From Amycolatopsis sp. FBCC-B4732 (GTDB lineage Bacteria > Actinomycetota > Actinomycetes > Mycobacteriales > Pseudonocardiaceae): a stretch of DNA of 64,000 nucleotides. The position numbers were made by a program, and so were the translations under genes. Below are positions 1 to 7,628 of this stretch, piece after piece (positions within the stretch are counted from its first letter, which is position 1; each line of letters starts with the position of its first letter). The stretch covers positions 9,714,501 to 9,778,500 of the forward strand of contig NZ_CP095376.1 of assembly GCF_023008405.1 (NCBI RefSeq), written 5' to 3'. Under the pieces are notes generated by a model. That model searched no databases and was not told where the DNA came from. It was given only the letters and a program-made list of their open reading frames with translations.

Positions 1-453
1 CGCCCGGCGAAGCGGCGTGCCCGGGTGCTGCGGCTTCAGCAACGCGAAGCGCACGCACCGCCACCCCGTCGGTGTCCGCGTGAACCGGGCCGCCAGAGCG
101 AACGACCGGCCGTCCGCCTCGACCCGGGCGCACGCCTCGATCACGTCCGGGGCCGGGGTGCACGTGTGGATCGTCTGCGTCCGGTGGCGCGGCCGTGTCC
201 TACTGGGACCGCTGAACCCCGCGTACACCTCCGGCGCCACCAGCGCGCGCACCTGCGTCGCCGGGCGGCGGCCGTCGTAGGCCTCCAGCAGCATGGTCAG
301 CACGCGGCCCACCTCGCTCGCTTCGAGCTGCCGGGGCGCCGGGCACCGGGTGCCGCCGCGGCGGTGTTCCAGTGGTGTCACCGACGGCGGCGGGTCCGCC
401 CTCCTGGCCGCTTCGCAGTGGATGAGCGTTCGCAGGCGGTGTTCCTCGATCAT
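1..453 (-). CDS. Rv3235-like (DUF6459) protein, 3' end outside window
   Basis: Partial gene running off the left edge; 151 codons are visible from the ATG at 453. The start is supported by an excellent ribosome binding site, AGGAGGGG, about 7 bases upstream. The visible protein has an Arg/Pro-rich N-terminus and a conserved-looking segment near residues 135-145 (GWRCVRFALLKP) that I recall from actinobacterial Rv3235-family proteins (DUF6459), usually encoded near secA and WS/DGAT genes. No enzymatic motif, signal peptide or membrane segment is visible. Function is unknown. The neighbouring WS/DGAT and DUF6912 genes support the assignment through mycobacterial synteny. The family name is recalled, not searched. 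Confidence 0.72.
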   Translation of the reverse strand, partial: MIEEHRLRTLIHCEAARRADPPPSVTPLEHRRGGTRCPAPRQLEASEVGRVLTMLLEAYDGRRPATQVRALVAPEVYAGFSGPSRTRPRHRTQTIHTCTPAPDVIEACARVEADGRSFALAARFTRTPTGWRCVRFALLKPQHPGTPLRRA

Positions 454-625
454 TTCGTCCCCTCCTGGACTCGGCATTTCCCCACCTCCGCCGCTTAGAG
501 GCGGGAACGGGCCGGAAAGGCGACGGGAATCGCACAATCCGGGCGAGATCCGCCGAAGCGGAGGAATCCTCGGCAGTGTTGCGCTATGCGAGACAGCGGG
601 TTGCCGCCCGGCTATGGTGTGCCGG

Positions 626-1015
626 GTGCTGAAAGGGCTATTGGTCGATTTCGCCGGAGTTCTCACCGACCCCGATGCCGGCCGGTTCTACGACTACCTG
701 GCGGCCGCGCGCGAGCGAGGCGTCCGCACCGCGCTCCTGTCGAACGCCCCCGGGGCGTCGGCCGAGGTCAAGAACACGATGTTCGACTACTTCGACGCCC
801 TGGTGTTTTCCGGCGAGGTCGGGGTGGCCAAGCCGGACCCGGCGGTCTACCTGATCGCGGCGGACCGCCTCGGCCTGTCCGCCGTGCGCTGCGCGTTCGT
901 CGACGACTCCGCGACGAACATCCGCGGCGCCGTGCAGGCGGGCATGGTCGGCGTGCACCACCGGTCGGTCGAAGAGACGCTCTCCGAACTGAACGTGTTG
1001 TTCCCGGACGGCTGA
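626..1015 (+). CDS. Short HAD-family hydrolase-like protein
   Basis: Encodes about 129 residues. Motif I reads VDFAGVLT: the nucleophile Asp is kept but the usual second Asp is Ala. Motif II is the Ser of LLSNAP, motif III the Lys of GVAKPDP, and motif IV is FVDDSATN. The usual helical cap domain after motif I is missing, so the protein is far shorter than a normal HAD subfamily IA enzyme (about 200 residues). It may be a minimal phosphatase or a non-catalytic HAD protein. Start choice is uncertain: GTG 626 is preferred because TATGGT at 613-618 would place transcription initiation at that codon; ATG 614 is the alternative. Substrate is unknown. Confidence 0.7.
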   Translation: MLKGLLVDFAGVLTDPDAGRFYDYLAAARERGVRTALLSNAPGASAEVKNTMFDYFDALVFSGEVGVAKPDPAVYLIAADRLGLSAVRCAFVDDSATNIRGAVQAGMVGVHHRSVEETLSELNVLFPDG

Positions 1016-1019
1016 GTAG

Positions 1020-1781
1020 TCAGCGGGTGCGGCGCACCAATTCGAATGACAAGACCGCCGCGGCGGCCGAGACGTTCAGCGACTCGACGTCACCGGGCAT
1101 GGGAATCGACACCCATTCCGTGACGAGCTCGCCGACTTCTCCGCCGACACCGGCCGTCTCGCCGCCGAGGACGAACGCCGCGCGCTGCGGCAGGTCGACG
1201 TCGAACACCGTGGTGCGCGCCGAAGCGCCGAGTGCGTAGAGCGCGTAGCCGGCTTCGGTGAGCAGCTCGGCCGCTTCGCGCGCGGAGCCGCAGCGCAGCA
1301 CCGGGGCGCGGAACGCGACCCCGGCCGAAGCCTTGACCACCAGCGGGTCCAGCGCGGCGACGCCGCGGCGCGGCACGATCACGCCCTCGAGCCCGGCGGC
1401 GGTCGCCGTCCGCAGGATCATGCCGACGTTCGCCGGGGTGGTGATGCCGTCCAGCAGCAGCACCCGCGACGGCGGCCGCCGGTCGGCCAGCGCCGCGGAA
1501 AGCGCACGCATCCGCGGCGCGACGACGTCGGCGAGCACGCCCTGGTCCTGCTTGCCGTTGCCGGCGAGCACCTTGACCCGGTGCGCGCTGGCGCGCTGCA
1601 CCGGCACGCCGGCGTCCTTCGCGGCGCGCTGGATCTCGGCCGCGCCCGGACCGCGGGCGGTGTCGGCGAGGATCACCTTGTCCACCCGCAGGCCGTCGTC
1701 CGCCAGCGCTTCGAGCACCGGCTTGCGGCCGTACACGGTCAGGAAGCGGTCCTTCGGCGAGATCGTCGACTCATCACCCAC
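1020..1781 (-). CDS. TrmH/SpoU-family RNA 2'-O-ribose methyltransferase
   Basis: SPOUT-class, SAM-dependent rRNA or tRNA ribose methyltransferase. The N-terminal 75 residues form the SpoU substrate-binding domain (VYGRKPVLEAL at its start). The trefoil-knot catalytic domain follows with the three family motifs: NVGMILRTA, LGGETAGV, and IPMPGDVESLNVSAAAA close to the C-terminus. The length of 253 residues fits the family. The start is uncertain. GTG 1781 is chosen because the longest frame begins at 1817 and would overlap the start codon of the divergent acyltransferase gene. The modified nucleotide cannot be deduced; a 23S rRNA guanosine in the manner of TsnR or RlmB is plausible. Confidence 0.88.
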   Translation of the reverse strand: MGDESTISPKDRFLTVYGRKPVLEALADDGLRVDKVILADTARGPGAAEIQRAAKDAGVPVQRASAHRVKVLAGNGKQDQGVLADVVAPRMRALSAALADRRPPSRVLLLDGITTPANVGMILRTATAAGLEGVIVPRRGVAALDPLVVKASAGVAFRAPVLRCGSAREAAELLTEAGYALYALGASARTTVFDVDLPQRAAFVLGGETAGVGGEVGELVTEWVSIPMPGDVESLNVSAAAAVLSFELVRRTR

Positions 1782-1815
1782 ACCCGGCAGTCTCGCATTG
1801 TGTAAGGATCGGCCC

Positions 1816-3222
1816 ATGCCCGACCGCCTTTCCGCGCTGGACGCCTCGTTCCTCTACGTCGAGGACCACGCGACGCCGATGCACGTCGGCGGGGTGGCGA
1901 TCTTCGAGCGGCCCCGGTCCGGGTTCGGCTACGCGCAGCTGCTCGACCTCATCGGCGCGCGGCTGGCGTACCTGCCGCGCTACCGGCAGCGCGTGGCCGA
2001 GGTGCCGGGCCACCTCGCGCGGCCGGTGTGGGTGGACGACGTCGACTTCGACCTCAACTACCACGTCCGGCGCTCGGCGCTCCCGCAGCCGGGCAGCGAC
2101 GAGCAGCTGTTCGACCTGGTCGCGCGGCTGATGTCGCGGCGGCTGGCGCCGGAGCGGCCGCTCTGGGAGGCGTACTTCATCGAGGGGCTGGCCGGCGACC
2201 GCGTCGCGCTGGTGACGAAGACCCACCAGTCCGTTGTGGACGGTGTCGGCACGATCGAGCTCGGCCAGCTCATCCTCGACCCGACGCCGGCCGAGCCGGA
2301 GCCGTTCGAGGACATCTGGACGCCGCGGCGCGAGCCGAGCCGCACGCAGCTGGTGCTGGACGCGGTCAGCGAGGGCGTCCAGCGGCCGGGCGAGGTCGTC
2401 GAGAACGTCCGCTCGGCGGCGAACGACGCGTTCGCGGCGGCGGGCAAGTTCGCCGAGACGGTCGGCGGCGTGGCGTCGACGCTGCGCACGCTGGTGCGGC
2501 CGGCGCCGACCGGCCCGCTGAACGTCCGGGTGTCCGGCGGCCGCGTGTTCTCCGTGGTCCGGACGCGGCTGGAGGACTACCGCAAGATCCGCGCGGCGCA
2601 CGGCGGCACGGTCAACGACGTCGTTCTCGCGGCGATCACGGGCGCGCTGCGCGAATGGCTGCTTTCGCGCGAGGAGCCGCTGACCCCGCACACGACGATC
2701 CGCGCGCTGGTGCCGCTGGCGGTCCGCGACGCGGAGACGGCCGAGTTCTCGACGCCGGCGCTGATCGGCAACCAGGTGGCCGCGTACCTGGTCGACCTGC
2801 CGGTCGGCGAGCCGAACCCGGTGCTGCGCCTGCAGCACATCGGCCACGCGATGGCCGAGCACCTGGACTCGGGCCGTTCGGTGGCGGCGCGCGGCCTGCT
2901 CAAGGTCGGCGGCTTCGCCCCGGCTACGCTCCATTCGCTCGGCGCGCGAGCGGCGGGGTCGCTGTCGGGGCGCATCTTCAACGTCATGGTGACCAATTCG
3001 CCGGGCCCGCAGGTGCCGATGTACGCGGGAGAGGCCAGACTGGTCGAGATGTTCCCGGTGATGCCGCTGATGCGCACCCAGGCGCTGGCGATCGGGGTGA
3101 CGTCCTACCACGGCGGCGTCTACTTCGGACTGAACGGCGACCGCAAGGCCGCCTTCGACGTCGACCTGCTGGCCGGGATGATCGAAGAATCCTTGGAAGA
3201 GCTGAAGGGTGCGCACTGGTGA
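1816..3222 (+). CDS. WS/DGAT-family acyltransferase (wax ester/triacylglycerol synthase-like)
   Basis: 468-residue member of the wax ester synthase/acyl-CoA:diacylglycerol acyltransferase family, which esterifies fatty acyl-CoA to diacylglycerol or alcohols for storage lipids. The N-terminus (LSALDASFLYVED, then MHVGG) is typical, as are PLWE near residue 118 and the C-terminal NVMVTNSPGP segment. The catalytic motif, normally HHxxxDG, reads HQSVVDG at residues 137-143, so the second, catalytic His is Gln. ATG 1816 has AAGGA 8 bases upstream. The stop overlaps the next start (GTGA), so it is co-transcribed with the DUF6912 gene. Mycobacterial Rv3233c/Rv3234c (tgs3) are the likely positional counterparts. 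Activity is uncertain because of the substitution. Confidence 0.85.
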   Translation: MPDRLSALDASFLYVEDHATPMHVGGVAIFERPRSGFGYAQLLDLIGARLAYLPRYRQRVAEVPGHLARPVWVDDVDFDLNYHVRRSALPQPGSDEQLFDLVARLMSRRLAPERPLWEAYFIEGLAGDRVALVTKTHQSVVDGVGTIELGQLILDPTPAEPEPFEDIWTPRREPSRTQLVLDAVSEGVQRPGEVVENVRSAANDAFAAAGKFAETVGGVASTLRTLVRPAPTGPLNVRVSGGRVFSVVRTRLEDYRKIRAAHGGTVNDVVLAAITGALREWLLSREEPLTPHTTIRALVPLAVRDAETAEFSTPALIGNQVAAYLVDLPVGEPNPVLRLQHIGHAMAEHLDSGRSVAARGLLKVGGFAPATLHSLGARAAGSLSGRIFNVMVTNSPGPQVPMYAGEARLVEMFPVMPLMRTQALAIGVTSYHGGVYFGLNGDRKAAFDVDLLAGMIEESLEELKGAHW

Positions 3223-3710
3223 GGGTCTATCTGCCTGCGACGATCGCGATGCTCCGCGACCTCGAGTCGTCGGGCGAGTTCCGCGCCCGCAGCGGAACGG
3301 CGTTCGCGCTGACGCCGGCGTTGCGCGAGGCGTACGTGAGCGGGTCCGACGAGGAGCTGGAGTACGCGGCCCTGCTGGACGCGGCCCGCGCCTCCCTGCG
3401 CCTGATCGCGGCGGAGGAGAAGGGCGAACCCCGCCGGGTGGTGATTTCGGCGGACGTCGAGGGGCTGACGCTGCGTCCGGACCTGGACGCCCCGGTGGTC
3501 CGCATCGGCGGCCCGATCCCGCTGTCGGCGGTGGCGGCGATCCACGTGGACGCCCCGGAGGCCGCCGAAGCGGTATCGGCGGCGGCCGCGGTGATCGACG
3601 CGGCGGACCTGGGGGACCCGGACGCGGAGTTCACCTTGGGCGATGCCGAGGATCACGAGCTGGCTTGGTACGCGCCGCAGGAACTGCCGTTCTTGCTGGA
3701 GCTGCTCTGA
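3219..3710 (+). CDS. DUF6912 family protein (Rv3231c-like)
   Basis: 163-residue protein of unknown function, translationally coupled to the WS/DGAT gene by a GTGA overlap at 3219-3222. It begins MRVYLPAT, typical of the actinobacterial family now called DUF6912. The C-terminus (HELAWYAPQELPFLLELL) is acidic and hydrophobic and is the most family-like part. There is no signal peptide or transmembrane segment and no metal-binding cluster. The coupling suggests work in the same process as the acyltransferase, but that is inference. It is followed immediately by a 16-bp hairpin. Confidence 0.78.
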   Translation: MRVYLPATIAMLRDLESSGEFRARSGTAFALTPALREAYVSGSDEELEYAALLDAARASLRLIAAEEKGEPRRVVISADVEGLTLRPDLDAPVVRIGGPIPLSAVAAIHVDAPEAAEAVSAAAAVIDAADLGDPDAEFTLGDAEDHELAWYAPQELPFLLELL

Positions 3711-3744
3711 GTTGTCCACAGGTGGGTTCACCTGTGGACAACTC
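3709..3744. terminator. Perfect 16-bp hairpin made of two inverted DnaA boxes
   Basis: Arms at 3709-3724 and 3729-3744 are perfectly complementary, with a GGTT loop, between two convergent genes; this fits a bidirectional terminator. Each arm also contains TTGTCCACA (3712-3720 on plus, 3733-3741 on minus), the actinobacterial DnaA-box consensus. It could therefore also bind DnaA. No U-rich tail is present, as is common in GC-rich actinomycetes. Confidence 0.7.
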
Positions 3745-3749
3745 GGGGA

Positions 3750-4631
3750 TCAGTCCTCCGTGAACCAGTCCGGGCCCGGCACCGGCCGTTCGCACTTCCA
3801 GCCGGTCGCGTCCACCAGCTTCGTGGAATCCACCCGCTGCGAGCGCCCCATCGGCTCGGCCAGCGGGATCCGCGACACCAGCCACTTCGGCAACGCCCGC
3901 GCCCGGCGTACCCCGGCCGCCGCGGCCATCGCCGCGCCCAGATCGGCCTTCAGCAACGGTGGCGCGCCCACGTTGTAAACCCCCGATGGTGCCTCCAACG
4001 CCGCCACCGCGGCCGCGGCCGCGTCCGATGGGTGGATCGCCGTCGTCCAGTCCGTGCGTGCGCCCATGATCAGTGGCCCACCTCGGCGGGCGGCCGCGAG
4101 CAGGGCGGACGTCATCGGGTCCGGGCCCAGCAGCGTGCCGATCCGCAGCCGCACCACCGTGCGGTCCGTCAACGCCGCCACGTTCGAGTGCGCCTCCACC
4201 GATGACGCCGTAACCAGGCCCGGACGCAGCGGAGCCTCCTCCGTCAGCAGCGCCGAACCCCCGTCGGCGTACACGAACGAGATCCCCTCCTGGACCAGGA
4301 TCCGCACCTCTTCGACCTGCCGGACCGCCGCCGCCAGAGCCGCGCTCCCCGCACGGCGGACCTGGTCGTTCAGCGCCCACGCCGCCTTGCTCGTCACCTT
4401 CGCCGGAATCCGCGTCGCCAGGTTCACGACCGCGTCGTGGCCGCGCAACGCCGCGACCAGCGAATCGGCCGAGAACAAGTCGCCTTCCACCGGCCGGGCA
4501 CCCGTCGCCGACACCGCCGGCACGCGCGAAGCCGCGCTGGCCAGACCGCTCACCTCATGGCCGCCGGCCAGCAGCCGCGTCACCGCCGGCCTGCCCAGCA
4601 CGCCCGTCGCCCCGATCACCAGCACCCGCAT
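3750..4631 (-). CDS. NAD(P)-dependent epimerase/dehydratase (extended SDR)
   Basis: 293-residue Rossmann-fold protein. The dinucleotide-binding motif GATGVLG lies at residues 7-13 after the first beta strand (MRVLVI). The fold is that of atypical or extended short-chain dehydrogenases, seen also in VVNLATRIP and the C-terminal substrate domain with VYNVGAPP. The canonical YxxxK catalytic pair is not obvious, so it may be an atypical NmrA-like or epimerase-like protein. ATG 4631 follows GGGAGAAGGAC, a good ribosome binding site. A lipoprotein gene lies 50 bases upstream on the same strand. Substrate is unknown. Confidence 0.8.
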   Translation of the reverse strand: MRVLVIGATGVLGRPAVTRLLAGGHEVSGLASAASRVPAVSATGARPVEGDLFSADSLVAALRGHDAVVNLATRIPAKVTSKAAWALNDQVRRAGSAALAAAVRQVEEVRILVQEGISFVYADGGSALLTEEAPLRPGLVTASSVEAHSNVAALTDRTVVRLRIGTLLGPDPMTSALLAAARRGGPLIMGARTDWTTAIHPSDAAAAAVAALEAPSGVYNVGAPPLLKADLGAAMAAAAGVRRARALPKWLVSRIPLAEPMGRSQRVDSTKLVDATGWKCERPVPGPDWFTED

Positions 4632-4681
4632 GTCCTTCTCCCTTCGTCGGAGAACGGACGAGGCAGCGAGCCGAAACGTGA

Positions 4682-5428
4682 CTACCCCACTTCGCCCGGG
4701 GGCGGCGGCTGGATGTCGACAGGCGTGCCCCAGTCCGAATAACGCGTGGTGATGCGGGCATCGGAGCCCGGCAGGATCGGGGTCAGGTCCAGCACGATCC
4801 GGAGCGGCCGGTGGGTGTCGTCGAGCCACAGCTCCACCGGGAACTTGCCGAGCCGGCCCGCCGACTCCGGGGGCAGGCCCGCGGGCAGGTCGGTGCCCAG
4901 GCGGGCCAGGTCCAGGTCGACGCGGTAGTGCTCCGCCGCCACGCCGTCGAGCTGCGTGCGTTCCGACGAGACGATCGTGCCCGCCGTCCGGATCTCGCCC
5001 AGGGTGTGCGCCGGGTCGTTCTGCGCCGCCAGCTGCGTCAGGCTGCCGCCGAGCACCTGGGAGAACGGGTCGCTGCCGTCCGCCGCGACCAGCACCCACG
5101 GCTTGTCCGCGCCGACCTCGTCGCGCGAACCCTCCGGCACCTTCGCGTACAGCTTGCCGGCCACCAGGCGCAGCTCCAGCGGCTCGCCGAGGAAGTCGGT
5201 CGTCATCACCTGGGACATCCCGCCGGCACCGAAGCGCGCCTGGCCCTGGCCCTTCGACCGGACCGAGCCGACGGCGACGTCCGCGGCGAACTTCGCCGAG
5301 CCGCCGCTCGTGGTGGCCGCCGTCGCGGCGTCGGCCAGTGCCCGCGCGTCGGTGAACGCGGCCGGGGGTGGCGAACCGGAGCAGCCGGCGAGCAGGACGA
5401 CCAGCAGCACCACGGCGGCTTTGCGCAT
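4682..5428 (-). CDS. LppX/LprG-like lipoprotein
   Basis: 248-residue exported lipoprotein. The first 15 residues (MRKAAVVLLVVLLAG) form a lipoprotein signal with lipobox LAGC and acylated Cys16. The mature part looks like the LolA/LppX superfamily, a half-barrel that binds lipid acyl chains in the actinobacterial cell envelope. The C-terminus carries TRYSDWGTPVDI, shared almost exactly with the adjacent upstream lipoprotein (YSDWGTQVDV). The two are therefore tandem paralogues of about 250 and 296 residues. The start codon is only 7 bases from the T-tract of a strong terminator serving the upstream gene, and no clear ribosome binding site is visible. Confidence 0.85.
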   Translation of the reverse strand: MRKAAVVLLVVLLAGCSGSPPPAAFTDARALADAATAATTSGGSAKFAADVAVGSVRSKGQGQARFGAGGMSQVMTTDFLGEPLELRLVAGKLYAKVPEGSRDEVGADKPWVLVAADGSDPFSQVLGGSLTQLAAQNDPAHTLGEIRTAGTIVSSERTQLDGVAAEHYRVDLDLARLGTDLPAGLPPESAGRLGKFPVELWLDDTHRPLRIVLDLTPILPGSDARITTRYSDWGTPVDIQPPPPGEVG

Positions 5429-5434
5429 GGCGCC

Positions 5435-5480
5435 AACAAAAACACAGCGGCTCCCCCGAACTCGTTCGGGGGAGCCGCTG
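5435..5480 (-). terminator. Rho-independent terminator between paralogous lipoprotein genes
   Basis: A perfect 16-bp stem (5445-5460 with 5465-5480) and a 4-base loop are followed on the minus strand by TGTTTTTGTT. This classical intrinsic terminator lies 17 bases after the stop of the 5498-6388 gene. The next gene's ATG follows almost at once, so that gene relies on read-through or on initiation inside the terminator. Confidence 0.85.
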
Positions 5481-5497
5481 CTACTCAGAGTTTCCGG

Positions 5498-6388
5498 TCA
5501 GCGACCGGCCTTCTTCATCAGCTCGCCGAGGTCGACGACCTGCTCGGCCGGCGGGGCCGTCACGTCGACCTGGGTGCCCCAGTCGCTGTACTTCATCGTG
5601 AACTTCGCGTCGCCGGCCGGCGCGCCCAGCGCCTGCATCATCGCGCCCTGGTCCATGGTGACCTGCACCGGCAGGTTGTCCTTGTTCAGCCACAGCTCGG
5701 CCGGGATCTTGAGGTCCTTGCCCTTGAGCTTCTCGTTGATCTGGTCGCGCGCGGCGGCCGGGACCTGGCCGGTGAACTGGTCGATGGCCTTGGCCACGTC
5801 GAGCTCGACCTTGTAGTGGTTGACCTGCTCGCCGTTCAGCTCGGTCTGGTCGGACGAGATGATCCGGCCCGCCTTGGAGACCTGCTCCAGGATCTTGCTC
5901 GGGTCGCTCTGCTCCGCCGACTGCGAGAGCGCGCTCCCCATCGCCTGCGAGATCGGGTCGGTGCCGTCGGCCGAGATCTTGGCCCACGCCTTGTCGGTGC
6001 CCATCTGCTTCTGCTGGTCGGCGGGCAGCTTGAGGTACATGACCTTGTCGACCATGCGCATCTCGGTGGTCTGGCCGGCCGCGGTGCTCGTCATCGAGAA
6101 CTTCGTGTTCGCGCCGTCGAAGGCCATCGCGCCGGTGGCGCTCATGGCCTGGCCGGCGGCGGAGCCCTCCATGGTGAACTTCGCCGACTTGGACTTCTCG
6201 GTGCCCTGCTTCGACGCCGACGCCAGCTGGAACGCGTCGGTGAACGGCGAAGCGAGACCGCTGCTGCTGCCACCGGACTGCGACTGCTCGCCGGCCGGGG
6301 CGGCGGTGCCCGTGGTGGAGTTGCCGCTGCACGCCGTCAGCGTCAGAACCAGCGCGGCACCGGCCGCGACCAGGGTGGTCTTGCGCAT
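5498..6388 (-). CDS. LppX/LprG-like lipoprotein, paralogue of the neighbour
   Basis: 296-residue lipoprotein with signal MRKTTLVAAGAALVLTLTAC; the acylated Cys is residue 20. A Ser/Gly/Gln-rich linker follows, then a LolA/LppX-like domain with repeated small-residue-rich strands and the C-terminal signature KYSDWGTQVDV. This suggests a cell-surface lipid or lipoglycan carrier, by analogy with LprG/LppX. ATG 6388 is chosen over ATG 6394 because GAGGGG then sits at correct spacing. Its own terminator follows at 5435-5480. Tandem duplication with the 4682-5428 gene is apparent from shared sequence and order. Confidence 0.87.
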   Translation of the reverse strand: MRKTTLVAAGAALVLTLTACSGNSTTGTAAPAGEQSQSGGSSSGLASPFTDAFQLASASKQGTEKSKSAKFTMEGSAAGQAMSATGAMAFDGANTKFSMTSTAAGQTTEMRMVDKVMYLKLPADQQKQMGTDKAWAKISADGTDPISQAMGSALSQSAEQSDPSKILEQVSKAGRIISSDQTELNGEQVNHYKVELDVAKAIDQFTGQVPAAARDQINEKLKGKDLKIPAELWLNKDNLPVQVTMDQGAMMQALGAPAGDAKFTMKYSDWGTQVDVTAPPAEQVVDLGELMKKAGR

Positions 6389-6489
6389 GTACATCCCCTC
6401 AGGATTGGATCTTCCGCTGGGCATATCGCCCGAACGGGCGAATCATTACCTCTGTGACGGTGACGATCCGCGTTCGGTTCCCGGTTGCC

Positions 6490-7512
6490 TCAGGACTCCG
6501 TGGGCCGGGTCACGTCGTGGCCGCCCCGCGAGGCCAGCAGGCGCCGCAGCGACGCGAGCCGCTCGGCGCTCGCCGTGCCGTCGGTGACGACGTCGTCGAG
6601 CGCGCAGCCGGGGTCCTCGGGCGGGCCGAGGTGCCCGCAGCCCGACGGGCACTCCTCGGCGGCCGCGGCGAACTCCTCGAAGGCGTCGACGATGTCGTCC
6701 GCGGTGACGTGGGCCAGCCCGAACGAGCGCACGCCGGGCGTGTCGATCACCCAGCCGCCGTTCTGGAGCGGCAGCGCCACCGCCGCCACGGACGTGTGCC
6801 GCCCCTTGCCGACCGAGCTGACCACGCCGACGGCCAGCCCGGCGGCGGGTACCAGCCGGTTGACCAATGTCGACTTGCCGACCCCGGAGTGGCCGACGAG
6901 CGCCGTCACGCGGTCTTTCAGCAGCTCGTCGAGGCCCTCGGGCTGCTCGTCGAAGCGGCTGACGATCACCGGGACGTCGAGGCCCGCGTACCCGGCCAGC
7001 AGCTCGTCCGGGCTGGCCAGGTCGGCCTTGGTCAGGCACAGCACCGGCTCGACGCCGCCGGCGTAGCAGGCGACCAGGCAGCGGTCGATGAAGCCGGTGC
7101 GCGGCGGCGGGTCGGCCAGCGCGGTGACGATCAGCAGGCGTTCGGCGTTGGCGACGACCAGCCGCTCGTACGGGTCGGTGTCGTCGGCCGTGCGCAGCAG
7201 CGAGCTCGTGCGTTCGTCGACCCGGACGATCCGCGCGAGGGTGTCGGGCTTGCCGGAGACGTCCCCGACCACGGCGACGAGGTCGCCGACGACCACCGGC
7301 GTCCGGCCCATCTCGCGGGCCCGCATCGCGGTGATCACCCGTTCGGGGTCGGCGTCGATCGCGCAGGTCCAGCGCCCGCGGTCCTTGCCGATGACCATCG
7401 CGGAGACGGCGTCGGCGTGCTCGGGACGGCGCTTGCTGCGGGGGCGGGTGCCCTTGCTCGGACGCACGCGGACGTCGGACTCGTCCAGCTTGCTCCAGTC
7501 GTTGCGCGCCAA
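6490..7512 (-). CDS. rsgA: Ribosome small-subunit-dependent GTPase RsgA
   Basis: 340-residue ribosome-biogenesis GTPase that helps 30S maturation. It shows the circularly permuted G-domain order unique to RsgA/YjeQ: G4 LTKADL first, then G1 GHSGVGKST and G3 DTPG. An N-terminal OB-fold carries basic residues, and a C-terminal zinc cluster reads CPSGCGHLGPPEDPGC. The likely start is TTG 7512, preceded by GAGAGGACGAAGG; longer in-frame starts up to 7614 look less likely. It is divergent from the SRAP gene. In M. tuberculosis aroA sits between the corresponding genes (Rv3226c to Rv3228); here it is absent. Confidence 0.93.
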   Translation of the reverse strand: MARNDWSKLDESDVRVRPSKGTRPRSKRRPEHADAVSAMVIGKDRGRWTCAIDADPERVITAMRAREMGRTPVVVGDLVAVVGDVSGKPDTLARIVRVDERTSSLLRTADDTDPYERLVVANAERLLIVTALADPPPRTGFIDRCLVACYAGGVEPVLCLTKADLASPDELLAGYAGLDVPVIVSRFDEQPEGLDELLKDRVTALVGHSGVGKSTLVNRLVPAAGLAVGVVSSVGKGRHTSVAAVALPLQNGGWVIDTPGVRSFGLAHVTADDIVDAFEEFAAAAEECPSGCGHLGPPEDPGCALDDVVTDGTASAERLASLRRLLASRGGHDVTRPTES

Positions 7513-7628
7513 ACCTTCGTCCTCTCGTGCACCGGTGCCCACCCGAATGATCCCACGCCGCTCGCCACGGCCCTGGCCTGCGTGTAACGATGGCGTCCCG
7601 GATGCAGCCGGCACGAGGAGGTAGGCGC

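Noticed and set aside
1782..1817. TrmH start at ATG 1817
   Set aside because: It would overlap the start codon of the divergent WS/DGAT gene and adds non-family residues.
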